From: Castor canadensis
Lineage: Eukaryota; Chordata; Mammalia; Rodentia; Castoridae
Assembly (NCBI RefSeq): GCF_047511655.1
Contig: NC_133395.1
Coordinates: 70,217,910-70,281,909, forward strand
Length of the DNA stretch: 64,000 nucleotides
Direction of reading: 5' to 3'
In this document: positions 1 through 12,593 of the stretch, in pieces
Layout: every line of letters starts with the position of its first letter
Numbering within the stretch: the stretch's first letter is position 1
Made by a program: the position numbers and the translations under genes
The notes under the pieces: generated by a model
Databases searched by the model: none
The model's input: only the letters and a program-made list of their open reading frames with translations
What the model was told of the DNA's origin: nothing

Positions 1-118
1 GAGTCAGTTGGTGGTGGGGCTGGTATTCAAACCTTCTGTCTGCCTGGCCAGCAACTTTCAAGATGGTCCTAACGATCACATCCTGGAATTCATATCCTGT
101 CACATCATCCCTATATGT

Positions 119-137
119 ACACACGCACATGCACGTG

Positions 138-176
<39 letters not shown>
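119..176 (+). repeat. (AC)n microsatellite
   Basis: An imperfect start followed by an uninterrupted CA run. Confidence 0.95.
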
Positions 177-178
<2 letters not shown>

Positions 179-758
179 TATCAATAGATATGGCAGAAGT
201 GACAGTAGCCATTGCCCAAGATTAGGTTGAAAGTATCTGTGGCTTCCATCTTGGGCTCTCATTCTCGGTCATTCACTCTGGGTAAAGCCAGCCACCATTT
301 CCTGAGGACCTGCAGGCAGCTCATGGAGAGACCCCACCTGAGGAACCAAGGTCTTTGCTTACAGCTGGGGAGGGACAAAGCCTGTTAGTGGGGCCAACTT
401 GAGTGAATTTAGAAGCAAATATTTCCTGTTTTAGCCAGGCCCAGCCACCAGCTTGCCTGAAACTCAACTGAGTTACTCCCAATTCTATCCCACAGAAAGA
501 GAATAAATGGCAAAGCCCAGGATAATTTATTATCACAGTAGACTAATACATCTGTCTTTATATTTCATCCTTCAATATACAGACATCAAGGCAACTTCAG
601 GACTGGTTTCACCTGAGGCCTCTCCTCTTGGCTTACAGATAAATGTGTCCTCTCCTGCTCACCTGATCTTCTCTGTGTGTGAGAACTGCTACCCTAAGTC
701 TATTCTACTTGGAAGAACGCTGCTCTTATTGGATTAGGGCCCCACCAAAATGATTTCA

Positions 759-1024
759 TTTTGGGGGAGGCAGTACTGAGGCCTATCACTTGAGCTATAC
801 CCCCAGTTCTTTTTGCTTTATTTTTCAAATAGGGTCTTGTGTTTTTGCTCAGTGTTGGCCTCAGACCTCAATTCTCCCACCTATGCCTTCTGTGCAGATG
901 GGATTACAGACATTTACCACCACACTTGGCTTTGTTGACATGGGGGGCCAGGACCGGCCTCAATTCCACTGATCTTGGCCTCCTGAATAGCTTGGGTTAT
1001 AGGAATGAGCCACATTGCTTGGCC
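759..1024 (-). mobile_element. Composite SINE (ID-like plus B1-like units)
   Basis: In reverse orientation: a short ID-like end (cacttgagctatacccccag) followed by B1/7SL-like units (gggattacagacatttacca, aggaatgagccacattgctt). It is diverged. Confidence 0.75.
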
Positions 1025-2361
1025 TTAATCATATCTTAAAAGACCCAATCTCTAGATATAGTTACATTCTGGAGTATAGGGGTTGAAATTTCAATATACC
1101 AGATTTTGGTAGCTGGCAGCACCATGGTGGTGGTGGTTGGGGAGACACAGACACAACTTAGCCACTAACAAATAGCTACAGAAGAAATCACTGTTGTTAT
1201 TTATTGAGGACCAGGCTGGTAATTTTAATGCAGTCTTTAAGATGAGTAGATGAATGACTTTCTTCAGAGGAGACTATCTTAATTCTGGGCCATCCAAGGA
1301 AGTCCCTTGACACAGGTCCTGTCCCAGCACCTGGCCTTTTGGTGTACAGAATCCCTTCCTCTCAGGTCCCCCCCAACCCCCCACATCACAGGGTAGAGTG
1401 GTCAGTCCCAGGGGCCCAGTAGAAAAAGCTTCTGTTTTAACTCTTCGTCCTCTCTTTAACATAGACTGTCTTATATCTCTCTCTCTTATTTTTGTTTCTC
1501 GCCCCCTCTGTTCCTCTTCAGTGTAATTTTAAAGTGAAAACACATGGCTGCAGACTCAGGCCTCTCCATTTACTCAGCTGCGCCTACTTATTCAATTTAA
1601 ACTGGAAGGCCAGTTTACAAACTTTCAAAAATACGTCCTGGGCCAGTGAGGAGAACTGTATAAACACAGGTCTAATTTCATTTCTACTTGTTTCATTTTT
1701 TCCCCTCTCTTGCAAATGACCTTCCTTGAATAAAAGCCAAAGCATAAGAACACACACACATACATGTCCACATTTTCTTTCTAGAAGGTTCTTGATTTCT
1801 AATTCTCTCACAGAGTAAACAGGTCTGGGACAGAAACAGAATTTCAAAGAGATGGTTTCCAGTAAACTGCCAGTTAACATTCGTGACATTGTCCGACACA
1901 ATCTCAGTTTAAAGGCCAAGAGTTTGATGGTTAAAAAAATGACTAAATGATTAATTTGCTTTCTCTCCATGAATGATCACTACACTGGATCATCTGCTAA
2001 TCCGAATCCATTTTTACTTTTGGAAGAAAAAGAAAGGAGAAAGGCAGCTTCAGAAAATATGACAGAGGACATATTTTTGGCAGTCTAGCTGTTCATATTT
2101 TGGTAAAAGGGAACCAAAATGAGAAAATGAACCAACCCTGAAAAACTAGGAATAAACTAAGTTTCTTTATCCTAAAATAACCAATAATGTCATCATTTAA
2201 GCTCCTTCTTTTACCTTACCCAATCACGTCATCTGGATTTCACATCTCTGTTATAGACAGAATGAATGGTCATATTGAACTATAATGTGCATTTTCAGGA
2301 ATATTTCACCTGATCCTGCCCCTACACACATGCACCATGAAGACTCTGGTAAGGATCTTGC
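1025..2361. other. Unique sequence, no gene seen
   Basis: Apart from short poly-T and CA stretches, nothing was recognised. The open frames are short and unlike any protein I know. Confidence 0.6.
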
Positions 2362-2873
2362 CTCATGGTTTGAATATGAAGTGGCCCCCTAAAAAGCCTC
2401 ATGTTGAAAGCTTTGTCCCCAGCTGGCGGAGCCAATCATTGAGAGATGATTGGATCCTGAGGCTCTAAGCTAATCAGTGGATTAGTCCAACAAAGGATTC
2501 ATAATTTGATGGCATTATTGGGAAAACTAGGAGATGGGGCCTAATTAGAGGAAGTAGGTCATTGGGGGTGTGTTCTTGAGGATATGTTCTTTAGAGCAAT
2601 ATCTTGTCCTGGACCCTCTCTGTCTCTCTGTCTCTCTCTGTATCTCTCTCTCTCTTTTTCTCTCTGTCTCTCTGCTTCCTGGCTATCATGAAGTGACCAC
2701 CTTTGCTCTGCCACGTCCTTCCATAATGTCGAGCTTCACTATGATCCAAATAAACAGTGAAGCCAGCTGACCATAGACTGAAACCATGAGCCAAAATTAT
2801 CCTTTTCTTCTTTAAGTTGCTTTTATCAGACCCTTTGTCGCAGCAACCAAAAGTGATCATGACTATTACATTG
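2362..2873 (+). mobile_element. MaLR-type LTR remnant
   Basis: It begins catggtttgaatatgaagtg and runs through text typical of this group: ttgatggcattattgg, cttcctggctatcatgaag, ccatgagccaaaatt. The end is gtcgcagcaaccaaaagtgatca. A TC-rich tract (2,616-2,674) lies within it. The subfamily was not determined. Confidence 0.6.
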
Positions 2874-2989
2874 CCCAATATCGCTTTAGTAGTTGTGTGA
2901 TGGAAGATTCAAAACTCATCCTCTCAGCCAGGAGGCATCTACAAGTGTGGGGTTTTGTCATGTTCTCACAGGTCACCTATGAACCTCTG

Positions 2990-3370
2990 TGAAGCAATAT
3001 TCTTGTTAGTAACTGAATTGTATCCTACCCTTCCCTCCCCAAAAAACCTCACATGTGGAAGCCATAACTCCTCACTTTGGCTGTATTTAAAGATGGGGCC
3101 TTTAGGGAGGTAGTTAAATGAGGTCATAATCAGGTGGGGCCCTAATCAGATAGGATTATGGCCTCCTAAGAGGAAGAGAGATAGAAATCCCTTCCTCTCC
3201 CTCTCCCTTTTCCACTCTTCTCTCCATAGGATCACAGATAGAGAAGATACCATGTGAGGACACAAAAAGTTGTCTTCTGCAAGCCAAGGAGAGAGGCCTC
3301 ATCAGAAACCACTAGGGATAGCAGCCTTCAAAACTGTAAGAAAAGTAATTTCTGTTGTTTAAGCCTCTGT
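2990..3370 (+). mobile_element. MaLR-type LTR remnant (MLT1-like)
   Basis: The text gtaactgaattgtatcctac, gatggggcctttagggaggt, ccatgtgaggacacaaaaag and tttctgttgtttaagcc follow the order seen in MLT1-type LTRs. Confidence 0.6.
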
Positions 3371-3465
3371 AGTGTTTGCCAGGGGCTGCTTCCCTCATTT
3401 TATCCCATCCTGAGAGCCAGACTCTTGTCCTTAATAGTCTCATGCAGAAGTCTCAATGACAAAGG

Positions 3466-3557
3466 GTTTTTGTTGTTGTTGCTTCCAGTGCTGGCAATCA
3501 AACCCAAGGCTTTGTGTTGCTAGGCAAATGCCCTGTTACTGAGCTAGATCCAGAGGC
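3466..3557 (-). mobile_element. ID-like tRNA-derived SINE
   Basis: Reverse-oriented: ctggcaatcaaacccaaggc ... gctaggcaaatgccctgtta, with A/B-box-like blocks of the ID family and a T-rich start. Confidence 0.7.
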
Positions 3558-4908
3558 TCTTGGAGAAGTTATAGAACTTAGGACTTCATGGGCAAAATCA
3601 AAGATTAGATGTCTGAACTCATCCTTGGAAATAAAAATCATAATCACATGTAAAAAAATGTGAAATGGTAAAACTACAAAATTTAATTTCTATTTCTTGC
3701 TGGATTTAAAAGATGGTAGAAACCCTTCCTGAGGTGTGATGGGGTTTAACTCCACCCATTCTTACCCCTTGTAAGAACTCCTGCTTTGTAGATTGCAATA
3801 AGAAGTTTGTACATGAGGAAATTTTTGCAGGATTTGATCTGTGCATGTGCAATTGTCAGTATTCATTTTCAGAACGTCATCTTATCAGCATGATTTCTAA
3901 AGATTTCTTCTTTGCCCTAGTTTCTTGTAAATATTTGAAATTGGTTATTGTTATCCCCCTTTCCAGGCAGTGTCTGGTCTTCCCAGTTCATCAGCAGAAG
4001 GGTGATTGCTAGTTGGAGTCCACCAGGAAAATCATCCCATCTGAGTCAAAGCCCAGCCCAAGTGATATCATGTCATATCCCTGAGGCTGTAGGCATCGAG
4101 GATGCTATTTCTTTTTTAAGCCATCTTGTGCCTATTCTAATACGGACTACCACCTAGCAAAGTTCAGTTTATTATTAACCCTGTTGGCTTTCCAAACAGC
4201 TATGGAAAATGATACTTAACACTTCCCTTCCCTTGTTCTTCATGGACTTCCTGTGGGGCACATGGGATCCATCCTTTAGTTCTTGGCTTATTAACAAACA
4301 GACAGGAACCCCAAGAAATGTCTCAGCTTCTCTGGGTTACATTTAATGATTTTGTTTTTGTTTGTTCTGCCTAAACAAAACTGATGTATAGTGAATGGCA
4401 AAAGGAAACTTAGTCCTTGTGGTTTGTTTTGATCAATAACCTGGTGGAATCTGGCTCTAGGAGTTGTAGCATGGTTTTATGGATTAAGATTGTGGAAGGA
4501 CACTTCCACAATTAAGATTGTTGTGCCTGGAACTTGGACACTTTTCCTCTCTGATTAACAACCTTGCACTGAACAAAGTCCCAGGAAAAGAAATGTTTAC
4601 TTAAACTGTTTACGGTTTTCCTTCCTCTCTCTTTCTCTGTCTGTCTCTTTCTTCCTTCCTTCTTTCCCTCCTTCCTTCCTCTCCCTCTTTCCTCTCTCTT
4701 TCTTTTTTCCTTGTCTTTTAAGTGAATAAGACAAAAACTAGCTTTCCCATCATTCTTGCTCTCACTCTCTGCAGTGGAGAGAGGAAGCACCATAGTCCAA
4801 GGAAGAATAATGGATTAGGGTTTCTCTTGCCTCCAGGCAGGAAGTGACTTTGATGACAGGGTCAGAAAGGTGTCCAATTTGCCACCTGTGGGTCATTAAG
4901 GCACAAGT
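3558..4908. other. Unique sequence, no gene seen
   Basis: Only the pyrimidine-rich tract at 4,617-4,716 stands out. Confidence 0.6.
4617..4716 (+). repeat. Pyrimidine-rich tract
   Basis: About 100 bases of almost pure C/T (ttccttcc, ctctctttctctg), an imperfect (CTTT/CTTC)n repeat. Confidence 0.9.
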
Positions 4909-5262
4909 GTCTGCTATAGTTTGGATCTAGAATGTTTCTCAAAGGCTTATGAGTTGGAGGCATGGCGCCTAGTCTGTGGTGGTAAATGCTAAATGGCAGG
5001 AATTTTAGGAGGTGGTACCTGGTGGGAGGTCTTAAGGTCATTCAGGGGATGCCCCAGGAGGAAATTGTGGCATCCTGGTTTCTTCTCTTTCTTTCATGAG
5101 GAAAACGGGTTTCCTCCACCAAGAGTTCCAGTCATGATATATTGTCCTGCTCAGGGGCTGTTGGATCATGACTGAAATCTCCTAAGCTATGGGCCAACAT
5201 AAACCTTTTCTCTTTATAAATTATCTCAGGTATTTTATTATAGTAACAGAAAGCTGACACAC
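4909..5262 (+). mobile_element. MaLR-type LTR remnant
   Basis: It starts tctgctatagtttggatcta and ends ataaaccttttctctttataaattatctcaggtattt..agctgacaca, shown here in part. This is the same general family as the other MaLR-like copies. Confidence 0.55.
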
Positions 5263-5379
5263 CCCCTTATCAGTCTCCTAGAAGGCAACATAAGATCTCT
5301 AGCACACTTAATCATTAATCATTACCTTCCCCTGTGGGATAACATTGTCCAGGACCTGATGGACAGATTTTCATTCACT

Positions 5380-6040
5380 CTCCACATTAGACATTAGTAT
5401 TATTCTTGTCTGTTCAGTCAGTGCTGATAAGATTTACTCACGTGTTTGGCACGTTCTTACCCATGATTCCTTGTACATCTCATGTCTGTCTGTGATCCTT
5501 TTTCTTCTGCTTTAAGAGTACGCAGTTCCTTTGTGAAGAGGTACTTTGGTTATGCTCTCAGGTTCTATTTACCTGAAAATATCTTCATTTCATTCTTATT
5601 CTTGAAAAAAATAGTTTTGCTATGGACCTAATAGAATAGAATACTAGATATGAGTTGTTATTTTCTTCTCAAGTGTCCTGAAAATGCTGTTCCTTTGTCT
5701 TCTGGTTTCATTGTTTCCTTACTGACAAGTCAGCTAGTCGTTTCCTTACTGACAAGTCAGCTAGTCGTCTAATAAGGTGTTATGAGTAATATGTCTTTTC
5801 TGTTAGGATTTTCTGTTTGTTTCTGGTGGTGTGTGTTGTCACTCCAAAATATGTAATATTATATTTATTCTATTTATCTTGCTCATGCGTTATTATGTTT
5901 CCTGCATTTGAAATTTAATGTCTTTCACCAATATTTGAAAATTCACAACCATTATTTTTTTGAATATTGCTTTCTTCCCATTCTTTGGAATTCCAACTAG
6001 ACATATGTAGAATTTATCTTTCTGTCTTCCATGTCTTCAA
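5380..6040 (-). mobile_element. Old L1-derived sequence left of the young L1
   Basis: The T-rich text (tctgtcttccatgtcttcaa, ctgaaaatatcttcatttc) resembles 5' parts of ancient mammalian L1 read in reverse. A similar old block resumes from 13,714, so the young L1 probably inserted into it. It contains a 27-bp tandem duplication at 5,713-5,766. Confidence 0.45.
5713..5766 (+). repeat. 27-bp perfect tandem duplication
   Basis: The unit gtttccttactgacaagtca + gctagtc occurs twice in a row without mismatch (5713-5739 and 5740-5766). Each unit contains the palindromic core ctgacaagtcag. Confidence 0.9.
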
Positions 6041-6507
6041 ATTTTTATTGTTTATCCATTTATTCATTTGTGCATACATTGTTTGGGCCACCTCTTCCCC
6101 CTGCCCCATGCCCTTTCCCTCTCCTCCCCACCCCCTTACTTCCAGGCAGAACCTGTTCTGCCCTCTTCTATAATTTTGTTGAAGAGAAAACATAAGAGGT
6201 AATAAGAAAGACATAGCATTTTTGTTAGCTTGAGATAAAGCTAGCAATACAGAGAGATTCCTAGCATTGCTTCCATGCACATGTGTATTACAACTCAAAC
6301 TGGTTCATCTCTACCAGACCTCTTCACTACTTCCCAGTCACCTTCCCATAGTGGCCTCTGTCAGTTTAAGATTACTTTAGTCACTCTTCAGTGGGCACAT
6401 CAACCACTTTCAAGTTTTGGGTTTCCTTCCATTTCCCTATTCCTCCTGTTCACATTCTCCCCTTAGTGTCTGACCCACATCCAATAATTACTGCATTTGT
6501 TTTAGTT

Positions 6508-9500
6508 CTAAAGTCCACATATGAGGGAGAATATATAATTTTTGACCTTCTGAGCCTGGCTGACTTTGCTTAAAAATATGTTCTCCAATTCCATCCATTT
6601 ACTTGCAAATGACAAAATTTCATTCTTCTTTGTGGCTGAGTAAAATTCCATCATGTACAAATACCACATTTTCTTAATCCATTTGTCAGTAGTGGGACAT
6701 CTTGGTTGTTTCCATAACTTGGCTATTGTGAACAGTGCTGCAATAAACATGGTTGTGCAGGTGCCTTTGGAGTAACCTGAGTCGCATTCCTTTGGGTATA
6801 TCCCTAGGAGTGGGATTGCTGGATCACATAGCAGATCTATGTTTAGTTTTATAAGAAGCCTCCATATTGTTTTTCCAAAGTGGTTGTACTAGCTTACATT
6901 CCCACCAGCAGTGTATGAGGGTTCCTTTTTCCCCCATATCCTTGCTAACATTTGTTGTTGGTGGTGTTTTTGACGATAGCTGTTCTAATAGGAGTGAGGT
7001 AGAGATCTTAGTGTGGTTTTGATTTGCATTGCCTTTATGGCCAGGGATGGTGAGAATTTTTTTCATGTGTTTTTTTGGCCATTTAGACCAAATGAAAAAG
7101 TTCTGTTTAGTTCATTGCCCATTTCTTTGTTTCATTGATTTTGGGGGAGTTTAGTTTTTTGAGTTCCCTGAATATTCTTGTTATCTGTCCTTTGTCCGAT
7201 GTATAGCCAGTGAATATTTTCTCCCACTCTGTGGGTGGTCTCTTCAGTTTAGAGACCATTTCTTTTGTTGTTCAGAAGCTTTTTAATTTTATGAAGTCCC
7301 ATTTGTCCATCCTTTCTGTTAGTTGCTGGGCTGCTGGGGTTCTATTGAGGAAGTCCTTGCCTATTCCCTGCTCTTTCCTGTTCTAACTTCAGAGTTTTGG
7401 GTCTGATATTAAGGTCCCTAATCCACTTTGACATGATACTAGTACATGGTGATAGACATGGATCTAGTTTCAGTTTTCTGCAGGCAGATAACCACTTTTC
7501 CCAGCAACATTTGTTGAAGAGGCTATTTTTCATCATATGTTTTTGGCACCTTTGTCAAAAATAATGTGGGCATAGCTGTGTGGATTCATATCTGGGTCCT
7601 CTGTTCTGTTCTAATGGTCTTCTTATCTGTTTTTGTGCCAGTACCTTGCTGTTTTTATTGCTATTGGTTTGTAATATAGTTTAAAGTCGGGTATTGTGAC
7701 ACATCCAGCATTGCTCTTTTGGCTATTTGCAGTCTCTTGTGTTTCCAAATGAACTTTAGGGTAGATTTTTCAATCTCTGTGATAAATGTCATTGGGATTT
7801 TGATGGCAATTGCATTAAACATGCAGATTGCTTTTGGTAGTACAACCATTTTTACTATGTTGATTTTACCAATCCATGAACACGGAGATCTTTCCATCTT
7901 CTGTAGCCTTCCTTAGTCTCTGTCTTCAGAGGTTTGTAGTTCTCCTTGTAGAGGTCATTCACATCCTTTATTAAGTTTACTCCTAGATATTTGATTTTTT
8001 TTGAGGCTATTGTAAATGGAATTGTTTTCATATATTCTTTCTCAAATTGTTCATTGTTGGCATATAGAAAAGCTACTGATTTTGTATCCTGCCACTTTGC
8101 TGAAGCTGTTTATCATGTCTAGGAGTTTTGGGGTAGAATTTTTTGGGTCTTTGAGATATAGGATCATGTGATCTGCAAATAGGGATATTTTGTCAGTTTC
8201 TTTACTTATTTGTATTTCTTTTTATTTCTTCTTTTGCCTTATTGCTCTGGCTAGGAATTCCGGGACTATATTGAATAGGAGTGGGGAAAGTTGGTGCCCT
8301 TGTCTCTTACCTGATTTTAGGGGAAATTGTTTCAGTTTTTCTCCATTAAGTATGTTGTTGGCTATAGATTTGTCATATATAGCCTTTATAATGTTGAGGT
8401 AAGTTCCTTTATTCCTACTTTCCTTAGAGCTCTTAGCATTAAGTGGTGTTGAATCTTATCAAAAGCTTTTTATGCATCTATTGAGATGATCAAGTGGTTT
8501 TTGTCTTTGCTTCTATTAATGTGCTGTATTACATTTATAGATTTGCATATGTTGAACCACCCCTGCATCCCTGGGATAAAGCCAACTTGGTCATGGTGAA
8601 TTATCTTTCTGATATGTTGTTGGATTTGGTTTGCCATTATTTTATTGAGGATTTTTGCATCGATGTTCATTAAAGAGATTGGCCTATAGTTCTCCTTTTT
8701 GGATGTGTCTTTGTCTGGTTTTGGGATGAGTGTAACACTGGTTTCATAGAATGAGTTAGGCAATATTCCTTCCCTTTCTATTTCATAGAAAAGTTAAAGA
8801 GAGTTGGTATTATTTCTTCTTTAAAGTTCTGATAGAATTCAGCAGAGAATCCGTTAGGTCCTAGACTTATCTTTATTGGGAGACTCTTTATTGCTGCTTC
8901 AATTTCACTTCATGTTATAGATCTGTTTTGGTGGCTAATATCCTCTTGGTTCAGTTTTGGATGGTCATAAGTATCTAGAAATTTGTCCATTTCTTTAAGA
9001 TTTTCATATTTATTGGAATATTGGTTCTCAAAGTAGTCTCTGATGATTCCCTGGATTTCTTTGGTGTTTGTTGTTATCTCCCCTTTTGCATTTCTGATTT
9101 AACTGATTTGGGTCTTTTCCCCCCTCAACTAAAGCAGATTTGCCAGGAGTTTGTGAATTGTGTTTATTTTTTTTCAAAGAACCAGCTTTTTTTTTCATTG
9201 ATTCTTTGTGTATATATATATATATATTTTATATATATATATATTTTTTTATATATATATATATATATTTTTTTTTTTGGTCTTTGTTTAATTATTTTTG
9301 GCCCTTATTTGTATTATTTATTTCCTCCTGCTTGATTTGGGTTTTGCTTGTTCTTGTTTTCCTAGGAGTTTGAGATGTAGCATTAGGTTGTTTATTTGAG
9401 ATCTTTCTGTCCTTTTAATATATGCACTCATGGCTATAAACTTTCCTCTTAGAACTCCCTTTGCTGTGTCCCATAGGCTCTGGTAGGTAGTGTTTTCATT

Positions 9501-10322
9501 TTCATTAATTTCCAGGAATCTTTTAATTTCCTCTTTTATTTCATCAATGACCCACTGATCATTGAGCAATGTGTTGTTCAGCTTCCAATTGTTTGCATAT
9601 TTTCTGCTGTTGTTTTTGTTGTTGAGTTCTAGTTTTAATGCATTGTGATCAGAAAGAATGCAAGGAATTATTTCTATTTTCTTATATTTGCTAAGGGCTT
9701 GCCTTGTGCCCTATGATATGATCACTTTTGGAGAAAGTTCCATGGGCTTCAGAGAAGAATGTATATTGTGTGGTTGTGGGATGAAATATTCTTTAGACGT
9801 CAGCTAGGTCCATTTGATCTATGGTGTGATTTATTTCTAGAATTTCTTTTAGATTTTTTGTTTGGGTGACCTATCTATTGCTGATAGGGGTTATTAAAGT
9901 TTCCCTCTACCACTGTGTTGGTGTTTATATGTGCTTTTAGATTCTTTAGAGCATTTTTGGTGAAATTGGGTGCACTGATATTGGGTGCATATAGGTTGAT
10001 AATTGTTATTTCCTTTTGGTGTATTTCCCCTTTTATTAGTATGAAATGTCCTTCTTTATCTTGTCTGATCAATGTCTTATATACTTTGTCTGATAGAAGT
10101 ATTGCTACTCCTGCCTGTTTTCGGGGGTCAGAGTCTTGGTAAATCTTCTTCTAGCCTTTCCCCCCAGCCAGTGCTTGTTTCTGTCGATGAGATGGGTCTC
10201 CTGTAAACAACAGATTGTTGGATCTTTTTAATCTAGTTTGCCAAAAGATGTCTTTTGATGGGGGAGTCAATTCCATTGACATTCAGTGTTGATATTGATA
10301 GGTATGTGATGATTCCTGCCAT
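6508..10322 (-). pseudogene. L1 ORF2 (endonuclease and reverse transcriptase), degraded
   Basis: ORF2 starts at the ATG at 10322 (MAGIITYLSISTLNVNG) and ends near 6508. The segments in order are the endonuclease with INLYAPN (about 10,000), the reverse transcriptase with [18 protein letters not shown] (about 8,720) and the C-terminal zinc-knuckle-like part with HCWWECKLVQPLWK (about 6,900). These segments lie in several frames with many stops. The endonuclease motif GDFN reads GNFN (codon at 9901-9899) and the reverse-transcriptase motif FADD reads FADH (codon at 8170-8168). An AT microsatellite has also expanded inside it near 9,209-9,278. Confidence 0.88.
9209..9278 (+). repeat. (AT)n microsatellite inside L1 ORF2
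   Basis: Three TA runs separated by T-runs; it lies within the degraded L1 ORF2 and disrupts it. Confidence 0.95.
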
Positions 10323-10348
10323 TCAGTTGTTTTTGTTGTTTAAGGATT

Positions 10349-11336
10349 TCATTGTGTGCAGTTAGTCAATGCTACTGTCTTATTCTTTGTCTTTTCTTCT
10401 CCTGTGGTTTTGCTCTCATGGTTTTGCTTGCTTTCACTTTCTGTGTGTACAATTCCTTGGAGAATCTCTTGTAGTGTTGGCTTGGTGGTCATATATTGTT
10501 TCAGTTTCGGCTTATCATGGAAGATTTTTATTGCTCCATCTATTTTGACTGATAGTTTTGCTGAGTAGAGTATCCTAGGGTTGAAGTTATTTTCATTCAG
10601 TGACTGGAATACCTCACTCCATGTCCTTCTTGCTTTTAAGGTTTCCATTGAGAAATCTGCTGTGATTTTGATGGGTTTACCTTTATATGTTAGTTTTTTT
10701 CTCTCTTATAGCCTTTAATATTCTTTCTCTATTATCTGTGCTTTTTGTTTTAATGGTAACATGCTGTGGAGAAGTTCTATTTTGTTTAAGTCTGTTTGGT
10801 GCCCTGGAGGCTTCCTGTATCTGAATGGGCAAAATTTTCTCGAGATTTGGGAAAATTTCTGTTATTATTTTATTGAATATATTACAAATCCTTTTTGCTT
10901 GGACCTTTTCTCCTTCTTCAATACCCATGATTCTCAGTTTGGTCTTGCATGTTGCTTTCATAGGTCTTGAGTTGTTTGAACAACAGTTCTTCAATTTTTC
11001 CTTTAATTTATATTTTATCTTTGAATTCTGAGATTCTGTCTTCTACTTGTTCTAGTCTGCAGGAGTGGTCTTCCACTGTGTTTTGTGTTTCTGTTTGATT
11101 CTTTTTTCTGAGGTTTTCTATGTCATTGGTCACTTCCTCTTTAATATTTTTTATTTTCATCTTTAATTTGTTTATCTCTCTATAGTGTTCTCTGTTTCAC
11201 TTTGGTGTTTATTTAGGGCTCCTCTGAGTTCATTTATTTGTTTCTGTGTTTTCTCATATTCTTTATTTTTGGTGTCTTACAATGTCTTGAGTGCATCTTG
11301 TATATTTTGGTTAACCGTGTCTAATATCTTCTCCAT
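10349..11336 (-). pseudogene. L1 ORF1 (RNA-binding protein), degraded
   Basis: L1 ORF1 encodes the trimeric RNA chaperone that coats L1 RNA. The start used here is the ATG at 11336, giving MEKILDTVNQ. The RNA-recognition part (NRLKQNRTSPQHVTIKTKS) and the C-terminal part (METLKARRTWSEVFQSL) are recognisable but lie in different frames, so the gene is broken. Its end is 26 bases before ORF2, a normal L1 spacing. An upstream start is possible. Confidence 0.8.
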
Positions 11337-12593
11337 GAAATTCTCAGTGATTACTTGCAAGAGTTCTTCTTTTGAGTGTTTTTGTGGGCATTGCTGGATT
11401 TCTTTGTGTTGTTTATCTTTGTTTTGTTGGGTTCAGGAACTGGGTGTTTGTTTTCTTCATTTCCCTCTGAATCCTGTATTAAATTATTTTTTTGAGGAGA
11501 GTGGTTTCCATCTTGTTTTCTTCTTCCCATCGCTCCACTTGGTATTGTGCAACTATGTTCTTGATAGGCAAGTTGGTGGTTTTAATCATCTGTTTTCTTT
11601 CACTTTATTTAATTTCTGTGTTATGGCTATCTTTGTTATTTGCTAGGTTTATGTGCTATTTCTGTCCCTGGTCTGGAGGTGTAATTTAGCAATAACTAAT
11701 TCACAGGTTCAATACCCAACCAGTAGTTTATATGTTATATAGAAGACCCTTTGGTGGTAATATCTATAAGCAGTGGGGGTTAAATGTTTGTAAGGCTAGC
11801 TTTAGAAATTTGGGGCATTGGATAGGGTGGCACTAAGAGGGGAGGTGGGAGGTGGAATGGGTCAGTGGGGGAAGTGGTGGGGAGGCTGCTGGGTTTTGTG
11901 GTCCTTGTGTATTTGGGCGTATTTCTGTTGTTGTAGTATAGGGTGCTTGTGTCAGGGTTTGCAAGGGGTTGAGGTTGTATAAAGTTGGTATAGTAGGTTT
12001 TTCAGCAGGTGGTGAGTATGTAGGAGGGAGGGGTAGTCTGGTGACAGGTTGGGGTAGAATGGGAGGGGAAGGTGTGAGTAGGGGGGAGAGAGTGGATGAG
12101 AAGTGGCAGAAAGAGTAGTTGGGAGAGAGAGCAATGGATTTTGGACAGAAGAAGGAGGGAGAGTGAAAGAATGACAGTAGGGATGAGAAGATGATGATGG
12201 TAAAATTAATAGTATAGAAAGAAAAAAAAGAAAATAGAAATAAAAAAACTCACAATAAAACAAACAAACAAACAAAACAGGAAAGAAAAAAACCCAAAAC
12301 ATAAAAAAACACCAGGTTCAAGAGCAATAGAATTTCAGTCTTAAAGTTCTGGAGTTACTCCCCCAGCATCCAGTCCTGGTATTGGCATATAAGCAGAAGC
12401 TCTGATGTGGTCTCACCAGGACTGGTTTGTGAGTAGTGTCTTGTTCTTCTGTCTACCAGTTAAATTGAAATGTGAGGTGAGGTAGCTTTGCCAGGTCATG
12501 CAGGGTGGTTAGAGCAATTGATTTCCCCAGCTGATGGCTGTGTTATCCTTCAGCTGCAGCTATTTGGTCAGTTCCTTCCACAGTGGAGTGGGA

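Noticed and set aside
9021..9373. Plus-strand open frames with IYIYIF runs
   Set aside because: They are translation of the AT microsatellite within L1 ORF2.
11185..11646. 153-codon plus-strand open frame rich in F, C, S and L
   Set aside because: It lies antisense to the L1 ORF1 and 5' UTR; the A-rich sense strand reads as hydrophobic residues on the other strand.
11952..12302. Minus-strand open frame in the L1 5' UTR with a hydrophobic start and S/P/L-rich end
   Set aside because: Its composition follows from a pyrimidine-rich tract in the L1 5' UTR. No similarity to ORF1 or any other protein is apparent.
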